Below are positions 35,161 to 47,172 of a DNA stretch of 64,000 nucleotides, in pieces. The DNA is from Cryptomeria japonica. Lineage: Eukaryota; Streptophyta; Pinopsida; Cupressales; Cupressaceae. The notes beneath the pieces are model-generated. The model saw only the letters and a program-made list of their open reading frames with translations, ran no database searches and was not told the origin of the DNA. The DNA lies in the NCBI RefSeq assembly GCF_030272615.1, contig NC_081412.1, positions 667,805,852 to 667,869,851 of the forward strand. Reading direction: 5' to 3'. The translations under genes and the position numbers were made by a program. Each line of letters opens with the position of its first letter. The stretch's first letter is position 1.

Positions 35161-35831
35161 ACATTCTAATGATGCTGAAAGGGGAGAAGCCCTAGTTATC
35201 AAGAGAACCTTGATGAATGAGGAGGAACAAGATCAAAGGAATAGTTTGTTTTGCACTAGATGCAAATGTGAGGATAAGTGTTGTGACATGATCATTGATA
35301 GTGGGAACACTTATAATCTAGTGCTTGAAGAGATAGTCAGAAAGTTGAAGCTGAAGAGGGAGAGATATCCACGTCCATATCAAATATCTTGGTTGTAAAA
35401 TGACAATAAAATTCTGGTCAATGGGAAGTGTTTGGTAAGATTCAAGATTGGCAGTTACTATGATGAAGTACTATGCAACATCATGCCCATGGATGCATGT
35501 CATATGTTTTTAGGGAGGCCATGGCAGTTTGATAGGAATGTATTACATGATGACCATGCAAATACCTATACCCTAAAGAAGGATGGTGTTTGTCACAAGT
35601 TGAAGCCCCTGAAGGAGGTGGAAGAAAAGGTATGTAGTAATGCTAGAATGTGTTTTGTTGGACCAGGGGAAAAGAATTTTTGGAAGACAGGAAACACAAG
35701 TGTATGCGTTTTTCTTCAATTCCTAGAGTGGATAGAGAAGATAGTAAAGAGGTACCTGTAGAAGTTTTGGGTTTGTTGAACGACTTTTAGGAATTGTCTC
35801 CGATAATGTGCCTAAGGGTTTACCATGTGGA
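35161..35831 (+). pseudogene. Protease of element E up to the first deletion
   Basis: Retropepsin domain: MIIDSGNTYNLV with an intact D-S-G triad near 35290-35310, then MDACHMFLGRPWQFDRN, the usual helix/flap end. A stop after QISWL at 35398 splits the frame. After GPGEKNFWKTG and IEKIVKRYL the sequence reaches words like LSDN-x-P-x-GLP at 35800-35831, the start of the RT region, and then jumps directly into the end of RNase H. Confidence 0.82.
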
Positions 35832-36295
35832 AGGAATAATAGAGTTGCAGATGCCTTAAGTAGGAGGCAGATCATGTTGACAAAGATGCAGTTTGAGATG
35901 GTTGGGTTTAATGAACTCAAGATATTGTATCTTGAGGATCCTAATTTTGCAAAGGCTTTGAAAGCATGTAAGAATCGTGTTAGATTGGATATGACAAGAT
36001 GGATGGATTTCACAATCCAGGATGTCATGTTGTTTACTTAGTGAAGCTAGTTGTGTATTCCCAGGAGTCCCATGAGAGAGAACTTGATCAAGAAGAAACA
36101 TAGTGGAGGGATGGAAGAATATTTTGGTCAAGATAAGACCATTTCCATTATCAGTAAGTATTACTATTGGCCTCAATTATCATAGGATTTGCAAAAATTC
36201 ATGCAGAGTTGCAGAGTGTGCCAGATGGCTGAAGAAGTAAGTCAGAATACAAGGCTGTATCGACCATTACCTATACTAGAGAGGCCTTGGGAGGT
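35832..36295 (+). pseudogene. RNase H end and integrase zinc finger of element E
   Basis: It begins GRNNRVADALSRR, the terminal motif of gypsy RNase H, fused to pre-RT sequence. Then come HSGGMEEYFGQDKT, YYYWPQL, and MQSCRVCQ, the H-H-C-C zinc finger that precedes the integrase core. The block ends with LYRPLPILERPWE at about 36295, where the catalytic core should start but does not. A stop at 36041 and another near 36181 break the frame. Confidence 0.82.
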
Positions 36296-36800
36296 GAAGA
36301 AGCACATCAACAAGATAAATCTGCAGTATAAGGAAAAAGGATATCAGAAAAGGAGATATAAGGAATTATAGATTAGAGAAGAAGTGATGGTCCATCTTAG
36401 AAAATAAAGGTTTCTTGTAGGGACATACAATAGGCTGAAGGTGAAAAAGTTTGGTCCCTATAAGATTTTTAAGAAGCATAATTCAGGGAGTGCATATGAG
36501 GTAGAGTTGCCAGATGGAATCAACATTTCCCTTGTGTTCAATGTTGTTGATTTAATAGAATATTACAAAGGTGACATAGAGGAGGATCCAACAATAGAAC
36601 AATATTAAATCCTCGCACCTACTTTAGAGAAGGAGGAGATCGAAGTGATTCTAGATAGCCATGTGGGGAGAAGTACCAGAAATAGGTAGTATGAGGAGTA
36701 CCAAGTGAAATGGAGGGGAATACCTATTGAATATTTTTCATGGTTGTCCAAGATAAAGGTTGACCATTTAGGTTTTCCTCAACCAGCTGAGACGTGATGG
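36296..36800 (+). pseudogene. Integrase C-terminus and chromodomain of element E
   Basis: After the second deletion the reading resumes at VKKHINKINLQYKEK, with KRRYKEL then MVHLRK, GTYNRLKVKKFGPYKI and AYEVELPDGINISLVFNVVDL. These are the C-terminal integrase domain of chromoviruses. A chromodomain follows at about 36640-36775 (STRNR, YEEYQVKWRGIPIEYFSWL). The D-D-E catalytic residues are absent, so the product cannot integrate DNA. Confidence 0.85.
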
Positions 36801-36843
36801 GGTTACTTCTCAAACTACCCTGGGTGTTTGATTTAGGAGCATC

Positions 36844-37685
36844 TAGTGGTGTAAAGGAAATCTTGCATCACCCAAAAATATTTCTTTTTAGTTTTTTTTT
36901 TCTTTTAATATTTTTGCAATTCTGGATACCCATTTGGACGAATAAGAGATTCCAACTCTCATAATTGACAAGCTGCTTTTTCTAGCTGACTGCTAAAAAT
37001 AGAAAGTTTTTTATTCAAAGGCGGATGGAGACCAAATTTTGCAGGAAGATTAAGGAAGGAAAAATAAGAAATTTGGCAAAAGAATCAGATTAAAATCATT
37101 TATGGTTTGAAAGTTATTCAAGTTTCAGTTTCTCAAAAAATCAAAAAATTTCTTCCGAGTCATATTTGAGGCATTATACGGCCCCAAATGGTGGGAATTG
37201 ACAGAGTGGATTCTTAGCATATTATTCACTCAGAGAGATTTACGATGCTTCAAATGGTTTGTCAATTTGATTCCCAGATGAAAAGTTATGATTGCTGGAA
37301 GTTGGACAATTTTTCAGAAAGTTTCAATTTTTGAATCTGGATATATTCTCATATTTCCAATTTCATATTTTTGCATTTGTCTGCCAATTGGTAATTTCTA
37401 AATTGTAACTACAACTTAAAAATGGTGGAAGGCTATTTAGGACTCTTTTTGAGGAAACTGGTAATAGTTTTTGGAGTTGAGTTTTGGGAGTTTAGTTTCT
37501 AAGTTGGATAACTTGCATTGTAAAGGGTTTCATGAAAACTTTGTAAGCTGTTGTATTACAGCCTATGGGGATTGATTCCTCTTATTTGTAATTGCATGTA
37601 TTGAAAAAAGTTTCAGTTAATAATAAAATATAGATTTTCAGTGTCTCTTTTGTTGTATTTTTCTATTCTTTGGGTTGTACCCTCA
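36844..37685 (+). repeat. 3' LTR of element E
   Basis: 842 bp, partner of 33117-33944, beginning TAGTGGTGTAAAGG and ending TTGTACCCTCA before TCATT. Confidence 0.87.
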
Positions 37686-37690
37686 TCATT

Positions 37691-37830
37691 CATAAAAATG
37701 CCTAATGTGACAATCACATCATGACTCAGAGATGTCATGATGTGATAACAAGAAAGAAGAGTTGACATTGGCCCCATCTCAACCTCCCATGTGGTAGATA
37801 ACCATGCCAATTGCCTATGTTGAAGCATAA
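37691..37830 (-). pseudogene. Unidentified reading-frame relic, part 1
   Basis: A minus-strand open stretch from a Met near 37828 (words like TTWEVEMGPMSTLLS and HDVIVTLGIFMN). Removing element E with one TCATT copy keeps the frame open into part 2 (DLASMDQ). It directly follows the LINE RNase H relic on the same strand, so it may be sequence into which that LINE inserted. Not recognised. Confidence 0.45.
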
Positions 37831-38873
37831 TCTCTTTTCATTATCCTGCTGAGATGACAACATGAGCAAGCTAGGTGCCAACCAACTCTAAGGGGCCCAC
37901 ATATTCCCCATCAACACCTTGATTAGATAATTTTTCAGCTAGAGTGTTAGCTTCATAATAAATGTGATATATCATGAAGTCCTGTATGAATTCCAAAATT
38001 TCCAAAGTATGACTCGTAAGAATTTTTAACTTCCAATTAGGAGTCGATCTGGTTCTCAGGGCATTGGTTACAATCATTGAATCTCCCTCAATTTCCACCT
38101 TGAAAATGCCCTTTGATTTGCATAATAATAATCTATCAATAAGGGCATATATCTCTGAAATTTTTTTGGTAGCATGTCCCAAGAAAACTTGTTTCTTTGC
38201 AACAATTTTACCTTCCCATGAGTGAACAATGTAACTTTCTCCCACCATACTAGGGTTTCCTTGGGATGCTCCATCAAAGTTGAGCTTGTGCCATCCTATT
38301 TTGGGTAAAGTCCAGACACTGTTCATTCTTTTTGCTTGAATTTCCTTACACCCATTACCAAAAAGGGAGGATTCCTTTGACCATACCAATTCTTGTGCAT
38401 TTGATTATCCCACTCCAAAAACTTACAATCCTTCTTTATATATTTTAGATTTCTATAATTCACCACTTCAACAATAGATGCCTCGATCTTAATCACGAAT
38501 CTATCTAATGGAAACTCTTTGTCTTTGAATATTCTATGGTTTCTTTCTTTTCATATCTCCCACAAAATGAGGGAAGAACTGCAAATCCATAGATTGTCAA
38601 ACAAACTAGTTTTCATTAAGCTTGACCAACTTTTGAACCATCGAAGAATGTCTAAAGGTAGAATAGTAGAAAACCCAACTTGTTGATCAGCCACATCCAA
38701 CAAGATTGGGAAAAGGGGCAGGCAATGACATGAGCTTTCTTCCTCCATCTTTTATAAAAAACATCTTGAAGGTCCTTCAAAACCAAGTCTCCTGAAGTGT
38801 TCTGCAATCAAGATTCTTCCTTGGATAGTTTCCCAAGGGAAGCCTCTAGCCTTAGGCAAGCATTGTTTGTCCC
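37831..38873 (-). pseudogene. LINE C-terminal region with RNase H, interrupted by LTR F
   Basis: The minus strand from 38873 shows words like CLPKARGFPWETIQGRIL and LGFEGPSRCF, the zinc-finger RVT region after a plant LINE reverse transcriptase, then SSLILWEI and KERNHRIFKDKE. An open frame at 38389-37871 carries a full RNase H-like domain: WHKLNFDGASQGNP with the first Asp, EIYALIDRLLL with the Glu, and IEGDSMIVTNAL with the third Asp, then a tail with ANTLAEKLSNQG where the usual final Asp is replaced. The upstream RT is not in the window because LTR F inserted at GTCCC (38869-38873). A few stops lie in the upstream part. Confidence 0.85.
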
Positions 38874-40550
38874 TGTAGTGTCATAAATTATACACCTTTG
38901 ATTGGGTGGTACAATTTCAAGCTTCTATTAGAACTCGCCTTAGTGTGTTGTATTTTTCATTTTAAATTCCTTTTAAGCATTTAATTAATTAATCTAATTA
39001 AATCTAAGGTCTTCTTTTATCACTCCACACATCATAAAATTGGGCCTTTAATCCTAAGTGTGCCCCCTTTTATTTTATCTTTTTAATTAATCAATTCATT
39101 AAAAACCTTGATTAAGTCCTATTTCGACCTTCAAGGCCCAAATTCACATATCTAAACACCCTAAATTGTCGCATTGAGTTGGGATTTACTTTGTAATCAC
39201 AAACATTGCATCCCTATAAATTTAGAAAAAAGTTGGTTGGAACATGATGATTCGCCATGGTGCCAAGTTTTTCTCCCGAATTTTGAGATCATGCTTTGGT
39301 GGTATTATAATGTTTAAATCTATCTTTGTGCAAAATTATATCAACTCTAGGTTGGCTTGTGATAAAAAACAAAGTTAGGGTTTCATATATATAACCTTTC
39401 TTTTCCTCATTTGGAGGATTCCAATTCTAGCAATTGAAGAAGCCTCTTGTGAAGTGAAAGTGTAGATTTATGTGAAGTCTTCAATCAACAAATCAAGAAT
39501 TTATCAATTCTTAATCAATCATTTTTATCATCAATTGAAGTTTTGGAGATATTGAAGAATAATAGGAGATCATTGACCATTGATTGGTTTGTACCTCTCC
39601 CTTAGGATTTGGTATGGTTTCATGTTATTTTCATATCTCTATAGTAGTTTCACATCACTTGTTTTTAGATTTACATTATTTCTTTAGATCCATTATTGCA
39701 TTTGTGATTTGAAGCATTTACATTTACATTATGTTCATTTAGGGTTTATATTCAAAACATAGGGTAGAACTGTAATTTGAATTCTAGCTCATTAAGATCT
39801 TACAAACACATGAGATTGTAGAGGACACACACTTTTCAATATTACATTGGATATTTGTGGAGGTGGAAATCACCAAGTTTAACTAAGGAAAAACCCTATA
39901 TAGCCACCCAAACACCATTTTCCAAGTTGCAAGTGTAGGTGAATCCAACAGAGCTGCGATCTTTCAGAAAGTTCGAATTCGTAGGTGTAGATCCAGATTT
40001 GGAAGGAGTTCCCAGTTTTCTAGGACCGAGGTTCCCAACACCTTGGTCCAAGACCATGGTGCCCAATGCCCTAGTTCAGGACCATGGCGTCCAACTCCTT
40101 GGTCCTCTGAGTTTTCTGGCTTCTTTTAGTAGTTCAACAATTTAGGGTCTTAGTCAACAAATTCCAAAAGTAAAAATCAATTCAACAACAAGGACCAAGG
40201 CGCCTAGTGCCCTAGTCTAGTTCAATTAGGCTCAATTTTGAGTGATAGGTGCACATCTAAGTTTCATTTCCAATTTTGTAGCTCATATCTCATTTTTAGT
40301 TCTACATCCCTCTATTATTTTAGTTTATATCATCATTTTATTCATCTCTTTAGTTTAGTTTACCATTTGATTGCATTTAGCTCTTCTACTCTTCATAGCA
40401 ACACAAGAATAGAAACCCTAAAGATATTCCTTGACTCTGTTTCATAAGAGGAAGTCAAAGTGAATAATCTCCTTAGGCTCTTTCATATTCCAATGTATGA
40501 ATGAGAGTGGGATTAGGTCTTATTCTACTCGATTCCATTTTCACCCTACA
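38874..40550 (+). repeat. LTR F, probable 5' LTR of gypsy element C
   Basis: 1677 bp, starting TGTAGTGTCATAAATTA and ending CACCCTACA. The start resembles the LTRs of B and D. A primer-binding-like site follows, and the bases after the end do not repeat the left flank GTCCC. It is therefore the left end of an element, not a solo LTR. It contains a tandem array of 27-nt near-palindromes (40023-40218). Its partner LTR is not in the window. Linking it to the pol relics at 47173-58167 rests on orientation, clade and the absence of another candidate. Confidence 0.75.
40023..40218. repeat. Tandem 27-nt near-palindromes in LTR F
   Basis: Three units start exactly 28 bases apart (40023-40049, 40051-40077, 40079-40105) and a fourth is at 40192-40218. 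Each has the form GGACCATGGCG, a CCCAA-like centre, then a CC(C/T)TGGTCC arm, so the ends GGACCA/TGGTCC and the inner GGCG/CGCC pair. One unit of the same kind is in each LTR of D (48221-48247 and 54747-54773). Confidence 0.85.
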
Positions 40551-40555
40551 CAATT

Positions 40556-40569
40556 TGGTGAACCCGACA
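40556..40569 (+). other. Primer-binding-like site after LTR F
   Basis: TGGTGAACCCGACA, five bases after the LTR end; one base different from the B and D sites over the first 13 positions. Confidence 0.65.
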
Positions 40570-43500
40570 TGAATCCAATCTTCTTAGATTTGCATTTTAT
40601 ATTTAGATCTAGTTATTGCATCTTTATTTTTATTTAAAAACAAAAAAAAAATCTCAAGTTTGATATTCACAAAAGGTACATTCTTATTCTGTTGTGTTGC
40701 ATTCATGTGTATAAAGAAAGAATGAACAAAGGATTAAATTTCAATGCTTCCAATTCATAATAGCAAAAGAGAAAAAGTCTTTCTCAAAAAGTATTTTTAT
40801 TGATATGAAATACATGTTGTTTCACACAAGCCATGAGACTGGCCTTTACTTCTTTGAAACAAAAGAAAAATAACTAATATATGAATAAAAAAATAAGGCA
40901 AAATGTGTGTAGAGGGGTAACCAGTCATCGCTTGCATCACTGGTTAAGCATCTTGTGTCATGTTTGAACTGGTTGTCTTTGTGTGTCTTGAGTCCTCTCG
41001 AGTGTCCAAGTTCCTGCATTGGTCATATCAATGATATTAGATCCTGAAAGATCTAAGCAATGGCTAGTTATGCACTCTATCAAATTATGTGCTTATGCAT
41101 ATATTAGTTCATCCCAATATGCATCAAAAAGGGAAAACCTAATAAAAAATCATCAAATGCATGTTTTGTCTAACTTGTTTGCTTCATTGTGTAGATACAG
41201 GAAAAGTAGTTACAACATGTGGGGTAAAATATGGCTCCCACAAGGGTTGAGCCCAACATTCTACTAGTAATAGAGTACAATACTAGAAGTATTTATTTGT
41301 TTTCTTTTGATAAAGAAAAGATTCATATATCTTAGCAGTTATGAGATAAATCACCCTCATCACAAATGTCACAGAGAATGACAAAGAGCTCATACAAAGA
41401 AACAGTGGATTATAGAAAAAATTCATTCGCATAAGTCAACAAGAAAAACCTTATGAGCCAAAAATCAGATACGGGCACATAAAGATATAGTGCAGTTATC
41501 AAATTATACATGAGCATCATCTTCAATAAAGTCACCAAAGGCAATATGAGTTCATGCACAATTGTCAGCCAGTTCATAGTTCTAAATATGTTGCCCAAAT
41601 AGTGAATTAGTAGACCTCTCAAAACAATGTCAATGAAGGTACAAGTCTCTATCAATTTCAGAACAATGTCCATGGAGTCAAGCATTAAGGAGATAGTAAT
41701 TAATGATAGGTTACAATTTCCTTTAAACAAATAACAGTTAAGAATGCATCATTGTTACAAAGTTATAGGGTAGAAAGATTCTCCTCATAAATCCATGTAC
41801 AGGTCTACAATCTCATGATCAGTGAAAGATAATGCAAGTTCCAAATGACTGTGACAAACACTCCATCAATAGTGATCTAACAATCAGAGCAGATTGAGAT
41901 CAGACTAGAAATATGAAAGCTAAAGGAGCCACAAGAATGATATCTAAATGAGAGGTGATCGCTGTCACAAAAGCATCCTTCCATATTTAGAGATCACGGT
42001 GAAAGAATGGGTAGGGTCAAACTCATGATGCACAATACATTCAAACATCTTCATATTTACTAAGCATCAAATGCAGTCATGAAATGGAAAGTCATCGCAA
42101 TTAAAAAATTCTCAGCGCTCTTCAAGCATCACTCATATCAAATATAGAGCCTTATTTATCAATGAGAAAGGCTACAACCATGTGTACTTACCATCCAAAG
42201 AAAGAACAATACCTCCAAGAACAATCCTCTTAGCACTGATTAGTAATCTGTGTCAGTAAGCAAGTTTATGCAATAATAGTGGTAAGAATGAAAGAGTTCA
42301 ACATTAGCAACCATTGATAATAGTATATATGTAGTCCTATGAATGTTATAACAATAAGAAGGATGAATGAAGGAAGACAAGATAGCAGAGTAGTGTTCAT
42401 GAAGCTTCCATGGAATCATCAAGAGCAAGGTTTGAATGCAAAGATGGTATAATATAAAGCCAGTCTTCAATAGAAGTATGTATGACTAGAGAAAAGAATA
42501 GATCATATTCACTATAATGTATTTTGTCTTTTATCATTGAAATTAGTCAAAAGAGAAAATCACAAATGCTTTAAACAACATGTTAATAGCATCTTTCAGT
42601 ACCAAAAGCTTCAAGAAAAATAGTCATATAGTATTGATGACAGTTTTGATACATCAAGAAGCCACATCACAGACAAAGTACAGTGGAAGTAGGCCAAAGG
42701 GACTGTGATGGTAATAAGGGCAACATCTCTATAACTTGTAAACCTATAGAAGCTAGTTACAGTGAATACAGTAACTTATCCAACCCTTAAACAATAGTAT
42801 TTTTTGTAACAAAAATGACTGTTATAAAGAGCTTGATAGAAGTTTACAACAAAAGAGCAGAATTGTTGTCTATATTTTCAAAGCAGTCTTCAATCACAAT
42901 GCAACATTCATGTTTGTATCAGTATCTTCAAGCATCAAGGACCTTGATAACAAACCTGACATCAACATACAATGATGAGATCAAAAGAAATAAGCCTTCA
43001 TTGTGACATGGAAGAAATACACCAAAGTCTCCTCATTATTTAAGGGTTCCTTTCATACTCGTAAGATAGTTAACAACAAGTCATAGGCTCCAAAATCATT
43101 AAAGAGACTGTCACAATCATAGTTTCTCTATCTCAGTTGAGGGGCATGGTCCTAGGCAATAACATTTTGATTAGTTTGAACAATCAATATATGGTGTCTA
43201 TCTTTAAAAGTAACAATGAATTCAAATATAAATGCCAACAATGTAGTAGCAAATAGAGAGCCCTTGGGTTCAAACCCTAGTCCCTTCATAGCGACAACTT
43301 CCTCACATAAAACCTTCAATGATGCAATGAGAGCCATAGGGATTTGCAAAGAACCAATCACATATTCATGGATAGAGCATTCATCATAAAATGAACCACA
43401 AAGTCCCAATGCTAAATACCAAGTGTACTAACAAAGCAAAGGGAAATTATTACTTCACAGTAGAGAGGTCATTGCCATGGAAGTAGCATTTATAGTGAAA

Positions 43501-44776
43501 AGACTAAAGGATAGAACTCTTGATTATAAAGGAAAAACTTGTAGCAACATTGAACATTGAAGGTGCAAAATCAATGCATAACAGTCTTCAAGAAAGATAA
43601 AATAAAGAGAAAATCGGGCACAAGAAATGTAATTACCTCACAATTTTCTTGAAGAAAACTCTCTGCAAGTAAACATAGCAGTGATTCAATGGAGTTCCTC
43701 AGGCTCAAACCTAGGGTTTCCTCATGGTAGCTACTCTTAATATAGTGGAGATGAAAATAGAGAAAGATGAAATTTTTTCATCTTTTACTTTCAGAGTAGG
43801 GTTTAGAAACCCTAGGAAGCCCAATAAAACTAAAGCTTGCTTTCAAGTTTTAATAAAAGCTTCTTTCATATTATATGCCATGGCCTTTTAGGTTTTTTTT
43901 GCAATTCTCTTTAAGTGTTTAGCCTTTGTAAACTCCTTTGCATTTTTTATAAACTTGTAAATCTTTTATTTTAAAGTAATGGTTATAAATTAATTTAAAT
44001 AAAAGATCTTTTTGAAATGCAAAGTGAGGTATCATTGAGTGGTTGTGTGAGATAATTCAAAGGAAAGAGTTAGTCACCTTTTGAGTTTGGCATAAGTCTA
44101 GGAGATATTGGAGTTCTTTGGTCAACATGTGGAGATAAAATAGGTGATTTGTCACCTAATTGTGAGTTTAACTCCAATTAAAGAGTCCTAATGGGTAAAA
44201 GTTGAGTCAAGGAGTGTTTTTAGAGGTCTAACTACTTGATACTTGTAGTTTCATCTCTAATTTTGAGGGATTTTTAGTTGCATCCGCCCAAGGAGATTGT
44301 TTTCAATTTGGCTACTCCTTATGCAGTTTTGGAGGAGTTTCTCTTTCAGTTAAGTACCTGATTTTGAGGAGGGACTTGGGGGTTGTTGACAACACATTCA
44401 TTTTGAGAGCCAAAATTCAAATTTGAATTTGGGAGAGGCTTATTGTACAAGTGACTTTTGTCACTTAGTTTTGGGGGAGAGATATAGAGTTCTGGAGTTT
44501 GTGCTTGTTCAACAGCAGAGATACTTGCTCTTGTAACTCATTACTTATGAGTATTTTGAGATTTCTCATGAGTAATATTTAGATTTTTGTAAGTAGTTCT
44601 ATAGATTTGGAATGCAGATAGCTCTTGATTCTCAATAAAGAAGTTGTTCTCCTTCTCATTATTCCTGGTTTTCAAGTGTTTCTGGTGAATTTTATGGTAA
44701 AATATTGTTTTATCATTAATTTCATCAGATTCTTTCAATGTTGAATGCTAAGAATATTATGTCATAGTTCAGGTCT
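40570..44776. other. Unassigned sequence between LTR F and solo LTR J
   Basis: About 4.2 kb without a recognisable domain on either strand. The 85-codon minus frame at 43409-43152 has no family I can name. Bases 44000-44776 look like an LTR or 3' untranslated region (an AATAAA word at 44634-44639, followed by a TTTTAT-rich run), and an 18-bp perfect palindrome lies at 44413-44430. Part of this is presumably the 5' interior of element C and part an undetected insertion. Confidence 0.45.
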
Positions 44777-46784
44777 TGTTATACACAATGCACCACTGAG
44801 AGGGGGAGGGGGTGAATTAGTGGTTCTCAAAACTTTTCCTTCAGGCTTTCCTTTGTGGGTGACACTAGTTTGTAAATCAAGCACAAGGTAGACTTACCGG
44901 TTATTGCTGAAACTAACTCAAATACACACACACACAAGCAGACATCACATAACACCAATATATACGAGGAAAACCCAATGTGAGAAAAACCTTGGTGAGC
45001 AATGTTGCTGGAGTCTACTTCTCCAATCCAACCTCACAGTAAAACATGGTTACACAGTTTAGGGCACCAACCCAAGGAGCTACAACCCCTGACTTTAGGG
45101 CACCAACCCAAGGAGCTACAACCCTTGATAGATTTATGGGCTACAACCCAAAGGAGCACCAACCCCTGCACCGAGCTACAACTCAGTTTTCACAATGCAA
45201 ACTTCAAATACATAAGTTATTATCATGTTACAAGTGAATCTTGCAATCTTATCAAATGTCTTACTTTGTCGGTGAGGTACTTCTCTCTTCTACTGACTCA
45301 CTCTTCTTCCTCCTCTGCACCTACTGCTTCTCTGTTGGATTTGCACCTCACTCTCTGCACATTACCGATTTCACAATTTGCTGGTGTAGTCACTACCGAT
45401 TCTTCTTTCCAACTGGTTGAAAGCTTCAACCAGGTTCACTCTCTCTCTCTCTCTTACTCATTGAGCACTTGGCTGATCTTGTCTCAACTTGTAGAAGTCT
45501 ACAAGTTTGCAATAACACCATACTCTCTCTATTCAGCAGCGTCAAGCAGTCTCTTAGGCCATTTTACTTATAGCCTAGATTTCCCACCAAACACATTCAA
45601 AATTTAGGTGCTTAGGGTTTCTTCACCATCCCTGAGACAAACCAAATCCAATCAGATCTTGCAAGATCTAATCTTCTAGACATCCAAATGCATATCGCCG
45701 CCATAGTCATGTTTCCTCAATCGCACCCTTTAATCCTGGTGATTTGCTTTTTACCTCCTCAGTAAATCCTTTAGTTAGTCACAAGAGATTTGTTAGGATG
45801 TTTCCTTCATCACCTCGATCTTCTCAATCTCTTAGCTGGCTCATAGTTTTCTTCCAGACCTCGAGCCTCAAACCTCTGCAATCCTTCTACAACACATCCC
45901 GTGATTTGAGTGATTTTTTATTAAATCCTGACCAACCCCTGTAACTACCCCATCGTTATACATTCTATCTTTATCCAACCATGGGTTTTCCATGTTGACT
46001 CCATGTCAACAATCTGCCAGCTCGTCACTACCAGTCAGTAAAAGTAGGATTACCAACCAACCACCTTACCGGTTCCTCACTTTGGCCAGTTTTCTAACCC
46101 TTCTAGTCTCAACCATTCTACCGGTTACCTTGTCATATGTGCTCTCATCTTGAGTTGTCAATGGAACTCTCAAACCGGTTTCCAAACTAGTGAATTTGAA
46201 GTATACTCATTCCCACAAATGGGAAATCTTCTGCAACAGTACCTTGCATATATAACTGATGGACTCATATACCGGTTACCACTCTTGATGACATCATGTC
46301 ATTATTCTTCACACAACTCCTATCTTCTTTCAAAGAGTTCAGATTCCTATACTTGCATCCTTTCTTCCTGATCAAGGATGTTCCTTCCTCTACCAGTTTG
46401 TCAGAGTGACAAACACTTCAGATTTCCTCTAACTCTTCTCAGGATGATTGCAACTTCTTCTGGTGGGGGTCCCGCTATTCTGTAACCACACATCATGCCG
46501 GTTCATTCTTCTCTTCCAGTGTTGAAGTGATTCAGATAACATTCTGCCTCTTCATCACAAGCAACTACTCGCAACACTTCTCCATCTCTTCTCACAAGTC
46601 AGGCACTAGCTTGTGTACAAATGACCTCTAATGTCATCTTCCTTTCCTTTACCGGTGTTGAGTAACACAAGGTGATATCCAAGATATCACATCCTGTACT
46701 CCTTCATAATAGTGTTGCACATACATCTCTTCTATCGGTGAACATCCCATACCGGTTGACATCAATGACAACACAATGCCAACA
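44777..46784 (-). mobile_element. Solo LTR J, copia-type
   Basis: 2008 bp. On the minus strand it starts TGTTGGCATTGTGTTGTCATTGATG, as LTR H does, and ends GTGTATAACA, giving TGTT/AACA ends. The flanks GGTCT (44772-44776) and AGTCT (46785-46789) differ at one position and are the probable target duplication. The CCCCCTCCCCCTCTCAG stretch near the 3' end also occurs in LTR H. No coding interior is present, so it is a recombined solo LTR. The 201-codon frame at 45002-45607 lies wholly within it and is not considered a gene. A (CT)n run lies at 45440-45453. Confidence 0.82.
45058..45128. repeat. 36-bp tandem repeat in LTR J
   Basis: The segment starting at 45058 recurs at 45094 (period 36, nearly identical). 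It and the following 60 bases contain short GGG-6nt-CCC or GAG-6nt-CTC inverted words such as GGGCACCAACCC and GGGCTACAACCC. Confidence 0.8.
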
Positions 46785-47172
46785 AGTCTATGTTAGTGTT
46801 TTCGTTCTTTTGCATCAAAACTATGAGAACTTCATTGTTATCCTTTTTGTATACATTAGAAAGTTAGAGCCTTTCATAAGAATCATTTTTGCACGCATAA
46901 GTAGCAGAGTTGTGAGATTGCGTAGCTTCAATACTTGAGCATTTTTGTGAGTTTATAAGCATTTTAGATCATTTCAGTCATTGGTGGATCATCTTTTTAG
47001 CAATAGTTTCATTTTATGCATATCCTTCTATCCCTTTTCCAAGTCAGTTTTAAGTTAGTATTAGGTGATCTAATAGGAAGTCGGCCTATAATCCGAATGT
47101 CTGCCCTCATAATAGGATACTCACAGCATGAGAGCAGTCCAATGTGTCACGGGATTGTAGGAAATTAAATCT
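46785..47172 (+). other. Probable leader of element C
   Basis: Non-coding, between solo LTR J and the first C polyprotein frame. No motif was recognised. Confidence 0.4.

Larger units (their letters stand above)
33117..37685 (+). mobile_element. Chromovirus-type element E, internally deleted
   Basis: A 4.6 kb Ty3/gypsy element with LTRs 33117-33944 and 36844-37685 and target duplication TCATT (33112-33116 and 37686-37690). The interior retains gag, zinc knuckle, protease, the end of RNase H, the integrase zinc finger, the integrase C-terminus and a chromodomain. The RT/RNase H block and the integrase catalytic core are missing through two separate deletions. A chromodomain at the integrase end defines chromoviruses and is thought to guide insertion to marked chromatin. 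The second LTR starts TAG instead of TGG. Stops in gag show that it is not coding now. Confidence 0.9.

Noticed and set aside
38874-40550. LTR F as a solo LTR
   Set aside because: Its right end is followed by a primer-binding-like site and not by a repeat of the left flank GTCCC.
43152-43409. Minus-strand 85-codon frame as a host gene
   Set aside because: No recognised domain, no neighbouring exon-like segments and surrounded by decayed repeat DNA.
45002-45607. A 201-codon open frame
   Set aside because: It lies entirely within solo LTR J and is made of its tandem repeats and CT-rich sequence.
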